64,000 bases of DNA from Mycolicibacterium baixiangningiae (GTDB lineage Bacteria; Actinomycetota; Actinomycetes; Mycobacteriales; Mycobacteriaceae). Of the stretch, positions 25,348-35,735 are shown one piece after another. Each line of letters starts with the position of its first letter. Within the stretch, counting starts at the first letter, position 1. The stretch spans positions 5,146,001 through 5,210,000 of the forward strand of contig NZ_CP066218.1 of assembly GCF_016313185.1 (NCBI RefSeq), read 5' to 3'. The position numbers and the translations under genes were made by a program. The notes under the pieces were generated by a model, which was not told where the DNA came from, searched no databases, and saw only the letters and a list, made by a program, of their open reading frames with translations.

Positions 25348-25589
25348 TCAGCCGTCACGCAGATGCGGGTCGAGCATGTCCCACCACGCGCGCGACATCC
25401 GGTCGTACTCCCCTCGTCGCACTGCGCGCCGATCAGGCGGACATCCTCGGGCGAGACGAAGGAGGACTCGTTGACGTCGGCCGCCAGCGCCTCCAGCAGT
25501 GCGCTCTCGGTGAGGATTCTGCGGCCGTTGACCGCCATGCGGGTGGTGGCGTCCTCGAAGACGACGGTCGAGTTCGGCACGGACGTCAA
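25348..25589 (-). pseudogene. Frameshifted small conserved-looking gene downstream of hsaB
   Basis: Two frames together read as one natural 80-residue protein. Frame one (from TTG 25589) gives TSVPNSTVVFEDATTRMAVN and continues through VSPEDVRLIGAQCDEG. After the G-run at 25410-25413 the natural sequence continues in the other frame as EYDRMSRAWWDMLDPHLRDG and a stop. One additional G (five instead of four) would restore GEYDRMS in frame. This is either a recent 1-bp deletion, a sequencing error in a homopolymer, or a -1 recoding site. It starts 31 nt after hsaB. Position is like Rv3566A of M. tuberculosis, but I cannot confirm homology. Function unknown. Confidence 0.55.
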
Positions 25590-25619
25590 TATGCCAGGGA
25601 ACGACAGCTGCCAGGGGAA

Positions 25620-26186
25620 CTACAGCCAAGTGTCCGGAGTGGTGGCCGTCAGGAACGCCTCGAGGTCGTCACGCCAATGGGCGGGCGAATTCTTGTCGGG
25701 TTCGATGCCGGTGTACTCGCCGCGGTAGAACAGCAATGGCCGCGGTTTCTTGCGCGGCACGTCCGACAGCGAGTGCACGGCCCCGAAGACCACCAGATGG
25801 TCGCCGCCGTCGTGCACCGAGTGCACTGTGCAGTCGATGTGGGCCAGCGTGCCGTCGATGACCGGCGACCCCAGCTTTGACGTCGTCCAGTCGAGGCCAT
25901 TGAACTTGTCGGGCTCACGCGACCCGAAGCGTGCGGAGACGTCTTTCTGATTCTCGTGCAACACGTTCACACAGAACCGGCCGCTGGCCTCGATCGCCTT
26001 CCACGACCGTGACAGCTTGGTCGGGCAGAACAGCACCAGCGGCGGTTCGAGCGAGAGCGCCGCGAAGGACTGGCAGGCGAATCCGACCGGCGCGTCATCG
26101 TGGATCGTGGTGATCACCGTGATGCCCGTGCAGAACTGCCCGAGCACATTCCGGAACGTCCGCGGGTCGATCGTCGTGTCCGTCAC
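25620..26186 (-). CDS. hsaB: HsaB, flavin reductase of 3-HSA monooxygenase
   Basis: A 188-residue flavin reductase-like FMN-binding protein (FRNVLGQFCTGITVITT at the N-terminus, PPLVLFCPTKLSRSW near residue 50, GDHLVVFGAVHSL near residue 128). It supplies reduced flavin to HsaA for hydroxylation of 3-HSA to 3,4-DHSA. GTG start. Last sterol gene of the leftward hsaA-hsaD-hsaC-hsaB operon, 15 nt after hsaC; gene order equals Rv3570c-Rv3567c. Confidence 0.93.
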   Translation of the reverse strand: MTDTTIDPRTFRNVLGQFCTGITVITTIHDDAPVGFACQSFAALSLEPPLVLFCPTKLSRSWKAIEASGRFCVNVLHENQKDVSARFGSREPDKFNGLDWTTSKLGSPVIDGTLAHIDCTVHSVHDGGDHLVVFGAVHSLSDVPRKKPRPLLFYRGEYTGIEPDKNSPAHWRDDLEAFLTATTPDTWL

Positions 26187-26201
26187 GGTGACCTCGCGCA
26201 G

Positions 26202-28000
<1,799 letters not shown>

Positions 28001-29185
28001 TCAGACCATCGTGTCCTGCGGCGGGAGGCCGAAGGCGTCGTTGCCGAAAATCAGGTAGGCCCGCTCCGGCTCGTTGGCGGCGTGCACCCGCCCGGCGTGC
28101 GCGTCGCGCCAGAACCGCTGCACCGGCGCGTCGAGGTTCAGCGCGGTGGCGCCGGACGCCTCGAACAGCATGTCGATCGACGCGATAGCACGGGCGGTGG
28201 CACGCACCTGATCGCGGCGGGCCCTGGCGCGCAACTCGAACGGAATCTCGTTGTCAGCCTGCAGCAGCGCGTACTCGTCTGCCACGTTGCCGATCAGCTG
28301 CCGCCAGCCGGCGTCGATATCGCTTGCCGCCTCGGCGATGCGGATCTTCGCGAACGGATCGTCCTTGGACTTCTCCCCGGCGAACGCCGCGCGCACCCGC
28401 TTGCCCTGATGCTCGACGTGAGCGTCGTACGCGCCGTAAGCCATACCCATGATGGGCGCGGTGATGGTGGTGGGATGCATTGTCCCCCAGGGCATCTTGT
28501 AAACCGGCGCGGTGTTGTTCTCCAGTCCGCCTGCGGTGCGGTCGTTCATCGCCTTGTAGGACAGGAAGCGGTGGCGCGGGACGAAGACGTCCTTGACGAC
28601 GACGGTGTTGCTGCCGGTTCCCTTAAGGCCCACCACATTCCAGACATCATCGATGCGATAGTCACTGCGCGGGATCAGGAAGCTGCCGAAGTCGACGGGC
28701 TTGCCGTCCTTGATCACCGGGCCGCCGAGGAACGCCCAGGTAGCGTGATCGCAACCCGACGACCACTGCCAGGCGCCGCTGACCAGGTAACCGCCGTCGA
28801 CCACGGTGCCCGCACCCATCGGCGCATACGACGACGACACCCGCACCGACGGATCGTCGCCCCAGACCTCGTCCTGCGCCTTCTGGTCGAACAGTGCGAG
28901 GTGCCAGTTGTGCACGCCGATGATCGACGCGACCCACCCCGTCGACCCGCACGCGCTGCCGAGGCGGCGCACCGCCTCGTAGAACAGCGCGGGATCGCAT
29001 TGCAGACCGCCCCACTGCTCGGGCTGCAGCAGCTTGAAGAAGCCGAGCTCGTCGAGATCCTTGACCGTCTCGTCGGGCAGGCGGCGCAGTTCCTCGGCCT
29101 CCGGCGCGCGCTTGCGCAATGTGGGCAGCAGGTCGTCGATGCCGCTGAGGACCGCCTGCGCGTCGCGCTGTTCAATGGACGTCAC
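28001..29185 (-). CDS. hsaA: HsaA, oxygenase component of 3-HSA monooxygenase
   Basis: A 394-residue flavin-dependent monooxygenase with acyl-CoA-dehydrogenase fold: N-terminal helical domain, WVASIIGVHNWHLALFD near residue 80, beta domain WQWSSGCDHATWAFLGG near residue 145 and C-terminal FGNDAFGLPPQD. It hydroxylates 3-HSA at C4 with FMNH2 from HsaB. GTG start with GGAGG 6 nt upstream. First gene of the hsa operon, divergent from kshB across two KstR-type boxes. Confidence 0.95.
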   Translation of the reverse strand: MTSIEQRDAQAVLSGIDDLLPTLRKRAPEAEELRRLPDETVKDLDELGFFKLLQPEQWGGLQCDPALFYEAVRRLGSACGSTGWVASIIGVHNWHLALFDQKAQDEVWGDDPSVRVSSSYAPMGAGTVVDGGYLVSGAWQWSSGCDHATWAFLGGPVIKDGKPVDFGSFLIPRSDYRIDDVWNVVGLKGTGSNTVVVKDVFVPRHRFLSYKAMNDRTAGGLENNTAPVYKMPWGTMHPTTITAPIMGMAYGAYDAHVEHQGKRVRAAFAGEKSKDDPFAKIRIAEAASDIDAGWRQLIGNVADEYALLQADNEIPFELRARARRDQVRATARAIASIDMLFEASGATALNLDAPVQRFWRDAHAGRVHAANEPERAYLIFGNDAFGLPPQDTMV

Positions 29186-29230
29186 TGCTTGCCTCCAAGA
29201 TGCGGGACTGAAACGGGGCTGTAGAAAGAT

Positions 29231-29244
29231 TAGAACACGTTACG
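29231..29244. promoter_or_regulatory. KstR-type operator, hsaA side
   Basis: TAGAACACGTTACG matches the KstR consensus TNNAACNNGTTNNA except for the last base. It lies 46 bp upstream of the hsaA start. Its core (AGAAC-AC-GTT) is like the perfect box at fadE34. Confidence 0.75.
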
Positions 29245-29298
29245 ATTTGTGTCGAGCAGCCTAACGCTGCAGCTGCTGGACCTGCGGAAGCTCATTTC

Positions 29299-29312
29299 TG
29301 TAACATGTTCTA
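29299..29312. promoter_or_regulatory. KstR operator, kshB side
   Basis: TGTAACATGTTCTA matches the KstR consensus TNNAACNNGTTNNA at all fixed positions. It ends 3 bp before the kshB ATG and overlaps the likely -10 (TAACAT), so binding would block transcription start of kshB directly. Confidence 0.85.
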
Positions 29313-29315
29313 GTT

Positions 29316-30401
29316 ATGACGGAAAGGGCGGTCGACGACGTGACGGACGAGCCACTCGGTAGCCACGTGCTCGAACTGGAGGTGGCCGACGTCGTCGAGG
29401 AGACCGCCGACGCCCGGTCCCTGGTCTTCAAAGTCCCCGCCGGCGGCGCCGACATCCCCGCCGAGCGGCTCCGTTACTCACCCGGCCAGTTCCTCACGCT
29501 GCGGGTGCCCAGTGACCGGACCGGATCCGTCGCGCGCTGCTACTCACTGAGCAGTTCGCCGTTCACCGACGATCCGCTGACCGTCACCGTGAAGCGCACC
29601 GCGGACGGCTACGCCTCGAACTGGCTTTGCGACAACGCCCACGCCGGGATGAGGATGCACGTGCTGGCGCCCTCGGGCACCTTCGTGCCGACGTCGCTGG
29701 ACGCCGACTTCCTGCTGATGGCCGCAGGAAGCGGCATCACCCCGATGATGGCGATCCTGAAGTCGGCGCTGGTCGAGGGCAGCGGAAAAGTGGTGCTGGT
29801 CTACGCCAACCGCGACGAGTCCGGCGTCATCTTCGCCGGTGCGCTGCGCGAACTGAGCGCCAAGTACTCCGACCGGCTCACGGTCGTGCACTGGCTGGAA
29901 TCCGTCCAGGGACTGCCCACCGCGAGCGCGCTGGCCGGCCTGGCCGCTCCCTTCACCGGCCACGACGCCTACATCTGCGGACCCGGCCCCTTCATGACCG
30001 CCGCCCAGGAGGCGCTGACCAGCGCGGGCACCGCCGCGGACAAGATCCACATCGAGGTGTTCAAGTCCCTGGAGTCCGACCCGTTCGCTGCCGTCGTCAT
30101 CGAGGAGGACGACAGCGACGAGGGTCCGGCGACCGCGGTGGTCACCCTCGACGGGCAGACCCACGAGGTGCGCTGGCCGCGCAGCGCCAAACTGCTCGAC
30201 GTGCTGCTCGACAAGGGCCTCGACGCACCGTTCTCCTGCCGGGAGGGCCACTGCGGCGCCTGCGCGGTGCTCAAGAAGAGCGGGGACGTCGCGATGGAGA
30301 TCAACGACGTACTCGAGCAATCCGACCTCGACGAAGGCCTGATCCTGGGGTGCCAGGCGGTGCCCCGCTCGGATTCGGTCGAAGTCACCTACGACGAGTA
30401 G
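29316..30401 (+). CDS. kshB: KshB, reductase of 3-ketosteroid 9alpha-hydroxylase
   Basis: A 361-residue three-domain reductase. FAD-binding domain with RCYSLSSSP near residue 72, NAD-binding domain with MAAGSGITPMMAI near residue 135 and ICGPGPFM near residue 222, and a C-terminal plant-type 2Fe-2S domain with CREGHCGAC near residues 307-315 and a fourth cysteine in ILGCQA near residue 347. It passes electrons from NADH to KshA for 9alpha-hydroxylation, which opens ring B. KshA is not in the window. Equivalent to Rv3571. Confidence 0.94.
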   Translation: MTERAVDDVTDEPLGSHVLELEVADVVEETADARSLVFKVPAGGADIPAERLRYSPGQFLTLRVPSDRTGSVARCYSLSSSPFTDDPLTVTVKRTADGYASNWLCDNAHAGMRMHVLAPSGTFVPTSLDADFLLMAAGSGITPMMAILKSALVEGSGKVVLVYANRDESGVIFAGALRELSAKYSDRLTVVHWLESVQGLPTASALAGLAAPFTGHDAYICGPGPFMTAAQEALTSAGTAADKIHIEVFKSLESDPFAAVVIEEDDSDEGPATAVVTLDGQTHEVRWPRSAKLLDVLLDKGLDAPFSCREGHCGACAVLKKSGDVAMEINDVLEQSDLDEGLILGCQAVPRSDSVEVTYDE

Positions 30402-30422
30402 CGAAGGGCTAACTTCAACACG

Positions 30423-30995
30423 ATGAACCGGCTCGCAGCAGCAAGTGCGGCGGCAATGCTGACGGCACTGCTCACCCACCCCGCCACGGCGGCGGCCGCG
30501 TCCAACTCGGCGCTGACCTCGATCCCCGTCGACCCCGCCACCAAGATCGAGATGCATGTCAGCGCGGACTGCGTCGGCAACAGGTGCGCGTTCAACACCA
30601 CCGCGAACCTGATGACACCGGGCGGTCCGACGGGGCTGCCCGGCGACGCGTGGTCGCGCCAGACCATCACCCTGCGCAGCAACGATCGCAACGTCTGGCA
30701 GGAAGCCGAGTACAGCGCGCCCGCGGGTACACCGCGAGAAGTCAAGGGCGCCAACCACAACAACGTGCTGTCGAAGATGTACAAATCGCTGCGCGACGTC
30801 GAGATCTCGGTGACGTCGTTCGGCGGCGGGCCGATCGAGCGTTACCGGGTCGACGGCAGCTCGATGCCCACCGACTGGTACACCGGCCAGCCGGCTACCA
30901 AGGCGGCGTTCATCGTCTGCAGCCACATCCAGGTGGTCTACTCCGGGGTGAACCTGACCACCCCGGATGCCTGCGCGCAGACCACCTTCGGCTGA
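30423..30995 (+). CDS. Secreted protein of unknown function (Rv3572-like)
   Basis: A 190-residue protein with a Sec signal peptide: Met-Asn-Arg, a hydrophobic core rich in Ala/Leu and a likely AxA cleavage site near residue 25. The mature part has four cysteines (in SADCVGNRCAF, VCSHIQ and PDACAQ) that may form disulfides, and no enzyme motif that I recognise. It follows kshB by 21 nt and so probably shares its KstR-regulated transcript, as in M. tuberculosis where Rv3572 follows kshB. A link to steroid uptake is possible but unproven. Confidence 0.75.
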   Translation: MNRLAAASAAAMLTALLTHPATAAAASNSALTSIPVDPATKIEMHVSADCVGNRCAFNTTANLMTPGGPTGLPGDAWSRQTITLRSNDRNVWQEAEYSAPAGTPREVKGANHNNVLSKMYKSLRDVEISVTSFGGGPIERYRVDGSSMPTDWYTGQPATKAAFIVCSHIQVVYSGVNLTTPDACAQTTFG

Positions 30996-30996
30996 C

Positions 30997-33123
30997 CTAC
31001 CGGGGCAGCCCGAGCAGGCGTTCACCGGCGAGGGTGAGCAGGATCTGCTCGGTGCCGCCGGCGATCGTCAGGCAGCGCATGTTGAGGAAGTCGTGCACCT
31101 GTTGATTGATCACGGCGCCGGACCCGTCGGACAGGTCCATCCGGAACTCCGACAGACCCTGCCGGTAGCGCACCCCGATCAGCTTGCGGGCGCCGGCTTC
31201 CGCGCCGGGATCCTGTCCGCCCACGGCCTTCTGCGCGATGCGCTGATCCAGTAGCGACCCCACCTGCGCGGTCAGGATCAGCTGCCCCAGCCGGTCCTGA
31301 TCGGCCGGGTCGATCCCGTGTTCGGCCACGGTCTGCAGCAGTTCCTCCATCGGATTGCCCAGCGCGGTGCCGCCCGCCATCGCCACCCGCTCGTTGGCCA
31401 GTGTGGTGCGGGCCAGCCGCCACCCGTCGTTGACCTGCCCGACCACCATCTCGTCGGGGACGAAGACGTCGTCGAAGAACACCTCGTTGAACAGTTCGTC
31501 ACCGGTGATCTCGCGCAGCGGGCGGATCACGATGCCCGGCGACTTCATGTCGATGAGGAAGTACGTGATGCCCTTGTGTTTCGGCGCGTCGGGGTCGGTA
31601 CGCGCCAGGCAGACGCCCCAGTGCGCCTTGTGCGCGGCCGACGTCCACACCTTCTGCCCGGTCAGCCGCCAACCTCCCTCGTCGCGAACGGCTTTCGTGC
31701 GCAGCGCAGCCAGATCCGAACCCGCGCCCGGCTCGCTGAACAGCTGGCACCAGGACAGCTCACCGCGCAGCGTGGCGGAGACGAACTGTTCGATCTGCTC
31801 GGGGCTGCCGTGCTCGAGGATCGTCGGGACGGCCCACCAGCCGATGACGAGGTCGGGCCGGGACACTCCCGCCTGGGCCAATTCCTGGTCGATCAACAGC
31901 TGTTCGGCCGCGGATGCGGCCCTGCCGAAGGGTTTCGGCCAGTGCGGGGCGAGCAGACCGGCCTCGGCGAGCGCGGGCTGCCGCTGCTCGGCGGGCAGCG
32001 CCGCGACGTCGGCCACCGCTGCGCTGATCTCGGGCCGCAGCCCCTCGACCGAGTCGAGATCGATACGCAGCTCGCGGCGGACACCCTGCTGGGTCAGGTC
32101 GGCGATGCGGCGCAGCCACCGCGAACGACCGCCGAGGAACTGCGAAATACCGTATGCGCGACGCAGATACAGGTGGGCGTCGTGCTCCCAGGTGATACCG
32201 ATACCGCCGAGCACCTGGATGCAGTCCTTGGCGTTGGCCTTCGCCGCGTCGATGCCCGCCGCCGCAGCGACCGCCGCCGCGATGCTCAGCTGCCGCTCGT
32301 CGGCATCGGTCACCGCGCGGGCGGCATCCGCCGCCGCCACCGACACCTGCTCGGCACGCAGCAGCATCTCGGCGCACATGTGCTTGATCGCCTGGAAACT
32401 GCCGATCGGCTTGCCGAACTGCTCACGGACCTTGGCGTAGTCGGTGGCGGTGACCAGTTGCCAGCGCGCCAGACCGGCCGCCTCGGCCGCCAGCAGCGTC
32501 GCCGCGAGGTCCGCCAACCGCGACGCGGTGACGTCGAGCGTCGTGACGGGCGCGTTGTCGAGGACCACCCGGGCCAGTGGGCGCGAGAAATCCGTGGGCG
32601 TCAGCGGTTCGACCGTCACCCCGTCGGCGGCGGCGTCGACGAGCACCACCGCGTCTCCGGCCGGGAGCAGCAGCAGCCCGGACGGTTCGGCGCCGAGCAC
32701 CTGTGGCGCGACACCCGAGGCGGTGCCGCCGTCGACGGTCACCTCGGCGGCCAGCGTGACGCCGGCGGTGCGTTCACCCGACGCGAGCGCCTCGAGCAGT
32801 CCGTGGTCGGTCACCACCAGGGTGGCCAGCGCCGTGGTCGCGACCGGCCCGGGAACCATGGCCGCGGCGGCCTCGTCGACCATCGCGCACAGGTCTTCGA
32901 CGGTGCCGCCGGCACCGCCCTGCTCCTCCGGGATCGCGACGCCGAAGATGCCCAGCTCGGCCAGACCCGCATACGCCCGGCGCCATGCGTCCACGTCGCC
33001 CTGCTCCACCTCGCGCCCGGCTTCCACCGCCCGGGACGCGGCGGCCCAGTCACGCACCATTTCGCGGGCAGCAAACTGCTCGTCGGTGCCGGGGCCGGAC
33101 CCCGACAGCACTGACTGGGTCAT
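30997..33123 (-). CDS. fadE34: FadE34, fused two-domain acyl-CoA dehydrogenase
   Basis: A 708-residue protein made of two acyl-CoA dehydrogenase units in one chain. Residues about 1-350 form a beta-type unit (YAKVREQFGKPIGSFQAIKH near residue 235, GGIGITWEHDAHLYLRRAYG near 310). Residues about 370-708 form an alpha-type unit (QLFSEPGAGSDLAALRT near 465, TIAGGTEQILLTLAGERLLG at the end). It is a natural fusion of the alpha/beta partners encoded separately for other steroid dehydrogenases. FadE34 (ChsE3) dehydrogenates the first, five-carbon side-chain CoA intermediate. ATG with GAGGAG upstream; its promoter carries a perfect KstR box. Equivalent to Rv3573c. Confidence 0.94.
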   Translation of the reverse strand: MTQSVLSGSGPGTDEQFAAREMVRDWAAASRAVEAGREVEQGDVDAWRRAYAGLAELGIFGVAIPEEQGGAGGTVEDLCAMVDEAAAAMVPGPVATTALATLVVTDHGLLEALASGERTAGVTLAAEVTVDGGTASGVAPQVLGAEPSGLLLLPAGDAVVLVDAAADGVTVEPLTPTDFSRPLARVVLDNAPVTTLDVTASRLADLAATLLAAEAAGLARWQLVTATDYAKVREQFGKPIGSFQAIKHMCAEMLLRAEQVSVAAADAARAVTDADERQLSIAAAVAAAAGIDAAKANAKDCIQVLGGIGITWEHDAHLYLRRAYGISQFLGGRSRWLRRIADLTQQGVRRELRIDLDSVEGLRPEISAAVADVAALPAEQRQPALAEAGLLAPHWPKPFGRAASAAEQLLIDQELAQAGVSRPDLVIGWWAVPTILEHGSPEQIEQFVSATLRGELSWCQLFSEPGAGSDLAALRTKAVRDEGGWRLTGQKVWTSAAHKAHWGVCLARTDPDAPKHKGITYFLIDMKSPGIVIRPLREITGDELFNEVFFDDVFVPDEMVVGQVNDGWRLARTTLANERVAMAGGTALGNPMEELLQTVAEHGIDPADQDRLGQLILTAQVGSLLDQRIAQKAVGGQDPGAEAGARKLIGVRYRQGLSEFRMDLSDGSGAVINQQVHDFLNMRCLTIAGGTEQILLTLAGERLLGLPR

Positions 33124-33167
33124 TTCCGCACTCCTCGCGTTTGGGTGAGAAGGCTCATACTCCCCAC

Positions 33168-33181
33168 TAGAACGTGTTCTA
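33168..33181. promoter_or_regulatory. KstR operator, fadE34/kstR divergent region
   Basis: TAGAACGTGTTCTA is a perfect palindrome of 6-bp arms with 2-bp spacer and matches the KstR consensus TNNAACNNGTTNNA exactly. It lies 45 bp upstream of fadE34 and about 190 bp upstream of the chosen kstR start, so it may control both and provide autoregulation. The remaining gap to kstR (33182-33367) shows no other gene. Confidence 0.92.
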
Positions 33182-33367
33182 ATGGTGCCAGCGTTCGACC
33201 GTCAAGTCGACTGGCATCGCAGCAGCACAGGTCGGTGGCACACCGATGCTGAGGTGAGAAAACGGAGCCCGACATGCGTATCGTTTTGGGGGGATACGCG
33301 CAATGAAGGAGCGTCATACGGCATGTCGTCGCCAGCAAGCAGTTCGGGCTCTCGGCCACGTGAGGTG

Positions 33368-33979
33368 ATGACCGTGGCAGTGCTCGCCGAATCCGAACTC
33401 GGCTCCGAAGCGCAGCGGGAGCGGCGCAAGCGGATCCTCGACGCCACGCTGGCCATCGCCTCGAAGGGTGGCTATGAGGCTGTGCAGATGCGTGCGGTGG
33501 CCGAACGTGCCGACGTCGCCGTCGGCACCCTGTACCGCTACTTCCCGTCCAAGGTCCACCTGCTGGTGTCCGCGCTGGGCCGCGAATTCGAGCGGATCGA
33601 CGCCAAGACCGACCGCGCCGCGCTCGCCGGCGGCACCCCCTATCAGCGGCTGAACTTCATGGTCGGCAAGCTCAACCGCGCGATGCAGCGCAACCCCCTG
33701 CTGACCGAGGCGATGACGCGGGCGTTCGTGTTCGCCGACGCGTCCGCGGCCGGTGAGGTTGATCACGTCGGCAAACTGATGGACTCCATGTTCGCCCGCG
33801 CGATGAGCGACGGGGAACCGACCGAAGACCAATACCACATCGCCCGCGTCATCTCCGACGTGTGGCTGTCGAACCTGCTGGCGTGGCTGACCCGCCGCGC
33901 CTCGGCGACAGACGTGAGCAAACGGCTCGATCTGGCGGTGCGCCTGCTCATCGGCGACGGTGACCGCCCTAAGATCTGA
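33368..33979 (+). CDS. kstR: KstR, TetR-family repressor of cholesterol catabolism
   Basis: A 203-residue TetR regulator with the HTH at residues about 36-60 (MRAVAERADVAVGTLYRYFP). From AVLAESELGSEAQRERRKRI onward it reads as a near copy of M. tuberculosis KstR (Rv3574). It represses ring A/B, side-chain and uptake genes and is released by CoA-bound early sterol metabolites. Start is uncertain: ATG 33368 (chosen; AGG close upstream), GTG 33374 or ATG 33323 (AAGGAG about 11 nt upstream) are all in frame. Confidence 0.93.
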   Translation: MTVAVLAESELGSEAQRERRKRILDATLAIASKGGYEAVQMRAVAERADVAVGTLYRYFPSKVHLLVSALGREFERIDAKTDRAALAGGTPYQRLNFMVGKLNRAMQRNPLLTEAMTRAFVFADASAAGEVDHVGKLMDSMFARAMSDGEPTEDQYHIARVISDVWLSNLLAWLTRRASATDVSKRLDLAVRLLIGDGDRPKI

Positions 33980-33982
33980 CGC

Positions 33983-34744
33983 GTGGCCGACGGCTTACCG
34001 ACAGACCTTCGCCTGGCGCTCGACGGCGCCGCGCGACTTCCCCGACTCCTGATCGCCTGCGACTACGACGGCACGCTGGCGCCGATCGTGTCCAACCCCG
34101 CCGACGCCCGCCCACTGCCCGCGGCGTCGGCCGCCCTGGAGGAACTGGCTGCGCTGCCGGCGACCACCGTCTCGCTGATCTCAGGCCGCGCCCTGGCGGT
34201 CCTCAAGGAGCTCTCCGGGATGTCCGACCGTATCCACCTGGTCGGCAGCCACGGCTCGGAGTTCGACACCGGATTCGTCTCGCCGATCGATGCGCGGGCC
34301 GAGGCCCTGCTGGTCGAGATCAAGCAGACACTCGACGCCATCGCCGCCGAATATCCAGGCGTGACAACCGAACTCAAACCGGCCAGCGTCGCGTTGCACG
34401 TGCGCAACGCCTCGGAATCCGATGGCGAGTCGGCGATGCGCCGCGCGAATGAGGCCGCGGCGCAGTGGGATGCGCAGGTGACCGACGGCAAGGCGGTGAA
34501 GGAGTTCGCCGTCATCCACACCGACAAGGGGCAGGCGGTGGACATCCTGCGCGAGCAGCACGACGCGTCTGCGGTGCTGTTCCTCGGCGACGACGTGACC
34601 GACGAGAAGGCGTTCCGCCGGATGCGCGACGGGGACATCGGGGTGAAGGTCGGGCCGGGCGAGACCGCGGCGGGTTACCGGGTGGACGAGCCGCAGGACG
34701 TGGCCGAGGCGCTGGAGTACCTGCTGGCGGCCCGGCGGGCCTGA
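33983..34744 (+). CDS. otsB: Trehalose-6-phosphate phosphatase (OtsB-type)
   Basis: A 253-residue HAD-superfamily phosphatase with the nucleophile motif ACDYDGTLAP near residue 25, SLISGRA near residue 65, Lys in KGQAVDIL near 180 and LFLGDDVTDEKAF near residue 195. It removes phosphate from trehalose 6-phosphate, the OtsAB pathway to trehalose for mycolate shuttling and osmoprotection. GTG start with TAAGAT 7 nt upstream (33970-33975), inside the kstR end, suggesting its own leaderless promoter. It lacks the long N-terminal domain of M. tuberculosis OtsB2, so it is the compact form. Confidence 0.88.
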   Translation: MADGLPTDLRLALDGAARLPRLLIACDYDGTLAPIVSNPADARPLPAASAALEELAALPATTVSLISGRALAVLKELSGMSDRIHLVGSHGSEFDTGFVSPIDARAEALLVEIKQTLDAIAAEYPGVTTELKPASVALHVRNASESDGESAMRRANEAAAQWDAQVTDGKAVKEFAVIHTDKGQAVDILREQHDASAVLFLGDDVTDEKAFRRMRDGDIGVKVGPGETAAGYRVDEPQDVAEALEYLLAARRA

Positions 34745-34793
34745 CCGGATAACCGTTCGACGCGAGGCGGGAGCCTCGGCGATACTCGCGCAG

Positions 34794-35735
34794 GTGCTGA
34801 CCTCCGACGACCTGACCGACCGGACCGCCCGCGCCCTCGCGGCCGCCACGGTCGCCGGGCGCGACCTCGGCCTGCGCGTCGACGAGCCCCGTGTGCTCCA
34901 CGACGTGTTCTCCGTCATCGTCCACCTGGCGCCTGCCCCGGTCGTGGTGCGGGTGCCGACGGTGCTGCCACCCTCGCTGCGGTCGGACCCGGACCGGCAG
35001 GCGGCTCAACAGCGCGCCGAACTGGCCGTGGCGGGCTGGCTGGCCGACCGCGGACTGCCGGTGGTGCCGCCGAGCCCGCTCGTTGCGCGCGAACCCGTTG
35101 CCCGCGAAGGGTTCTCGATGACGTTCTGGCAGTACGTCGATGGGGTGAGCGAGACCGAGCCGGACTGGGAACAGCGGTGCGCGTCGACGGCGCGGCTGCA
35201 CGCCGCGCTGCGCGAGTACGACGGCGACGGGCTGCAGTTCTTCACGCAGTTCGACACCTACATCCCCGAAGCACTCGCCGAGCTGGAGCGCGATCCCGAC
35301 CTACTCGACGGCGCGGATCTGCGCCGCGCACAGCAAAATTGGGAGCGCATTGCGCCGGTGGTGACGTCCAGGGCAGCGTTCGAGTCGGCGTTCCCCGGCG
35401 TCGACGTCCAACCGATCCACGGAGATGCGCCGTTCCACAACATGATCGTCACGGCCGGCGGCGAATACTGGTCGGACTTCGAGCTGGTCACGCTCGGCGC
35501 GGTGGAGTCGGACCTTGCACTCGTCGGGCCCGAGGGCCGCGCCGCCTACGACGCGGCCGCCGTCGGGCTCGGGCTGCGCACACTCGACTCGCGGGTGCTC
35601 GAGGTGACGGAGTCGGCGGCGCTGCTCGCCTCGGTGGCGTGCCTGGCGATGGCGCCGCAACTGCCGATGCTGGTCGACGCACTGAGACCGACGGTGGAAT
35701 CGTGGCGCTCGCTCGCGGAGCGCGGAGGTGGCTAG
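34794..35735 (+). CDS. Aminoglycoside phosphotransferase-like kinase
   Basis: A 313-residue protein of the APH/choline-kinase-like fold. The catalytic loop IHGDAPFHNMIV near residue 207 contains the HGD-x4-N pattern and WSDFELVTLG near residue 222 holds the metal-binding Asp. The N-lobe is present (VLHDVFSVIVHLAPAPVVVR). Such proteins phosphorylate hydroxyl groups of small molecules; resistance to aminoglycosides should not be assumed. GTG start. Its last 4 bases overlap the convergent LacI gene. Confidence 0.78.
   Translation: MLTSDDLTDRTARALAAATVAGRDLGLRVDEPRVLHDVFSVIVHLAPAPVVVRVPTVLPPSLRSDPDRQAAQQRAELAVAGWLADRGLPVVPPSPLVAREPVAREGFSMTFWQYVDGVSETEPDWEQRCASTARLHAALREYDGDGLQFFTQFDTYIPEALAELERDPDLLDGADLRRAQQNWERIAPVVTSRAAFESAFPGVDVQPIHGDAPFHNMIVTAGGEYWSDFELVTLGAVESDLALVGPEGRAAYDAAAVGLGLRTLDSRVLEVTESAALLASVACLAMAPQLPMLVDALRPTVESWRSLAERGGG

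Noticed and set aside
31318..33114. 598-codon plus-strand frame opposite fadE34
   Set aside because: Shadow of the fused acyl-CoA dehydrogenase, whose two units are complete.
30997..33123. Two adjacent fadE genes instead of one
   Set aside because: A single uninterrupted frame of 708 residues with no stop or start between the two units; FadE34 is known as a fusion.
34794..35735. Aminoglycoside resistance gene
   Set aside because: The fold motifs are shared by many small-molecule kinases; nothing points to aminoglycosides.
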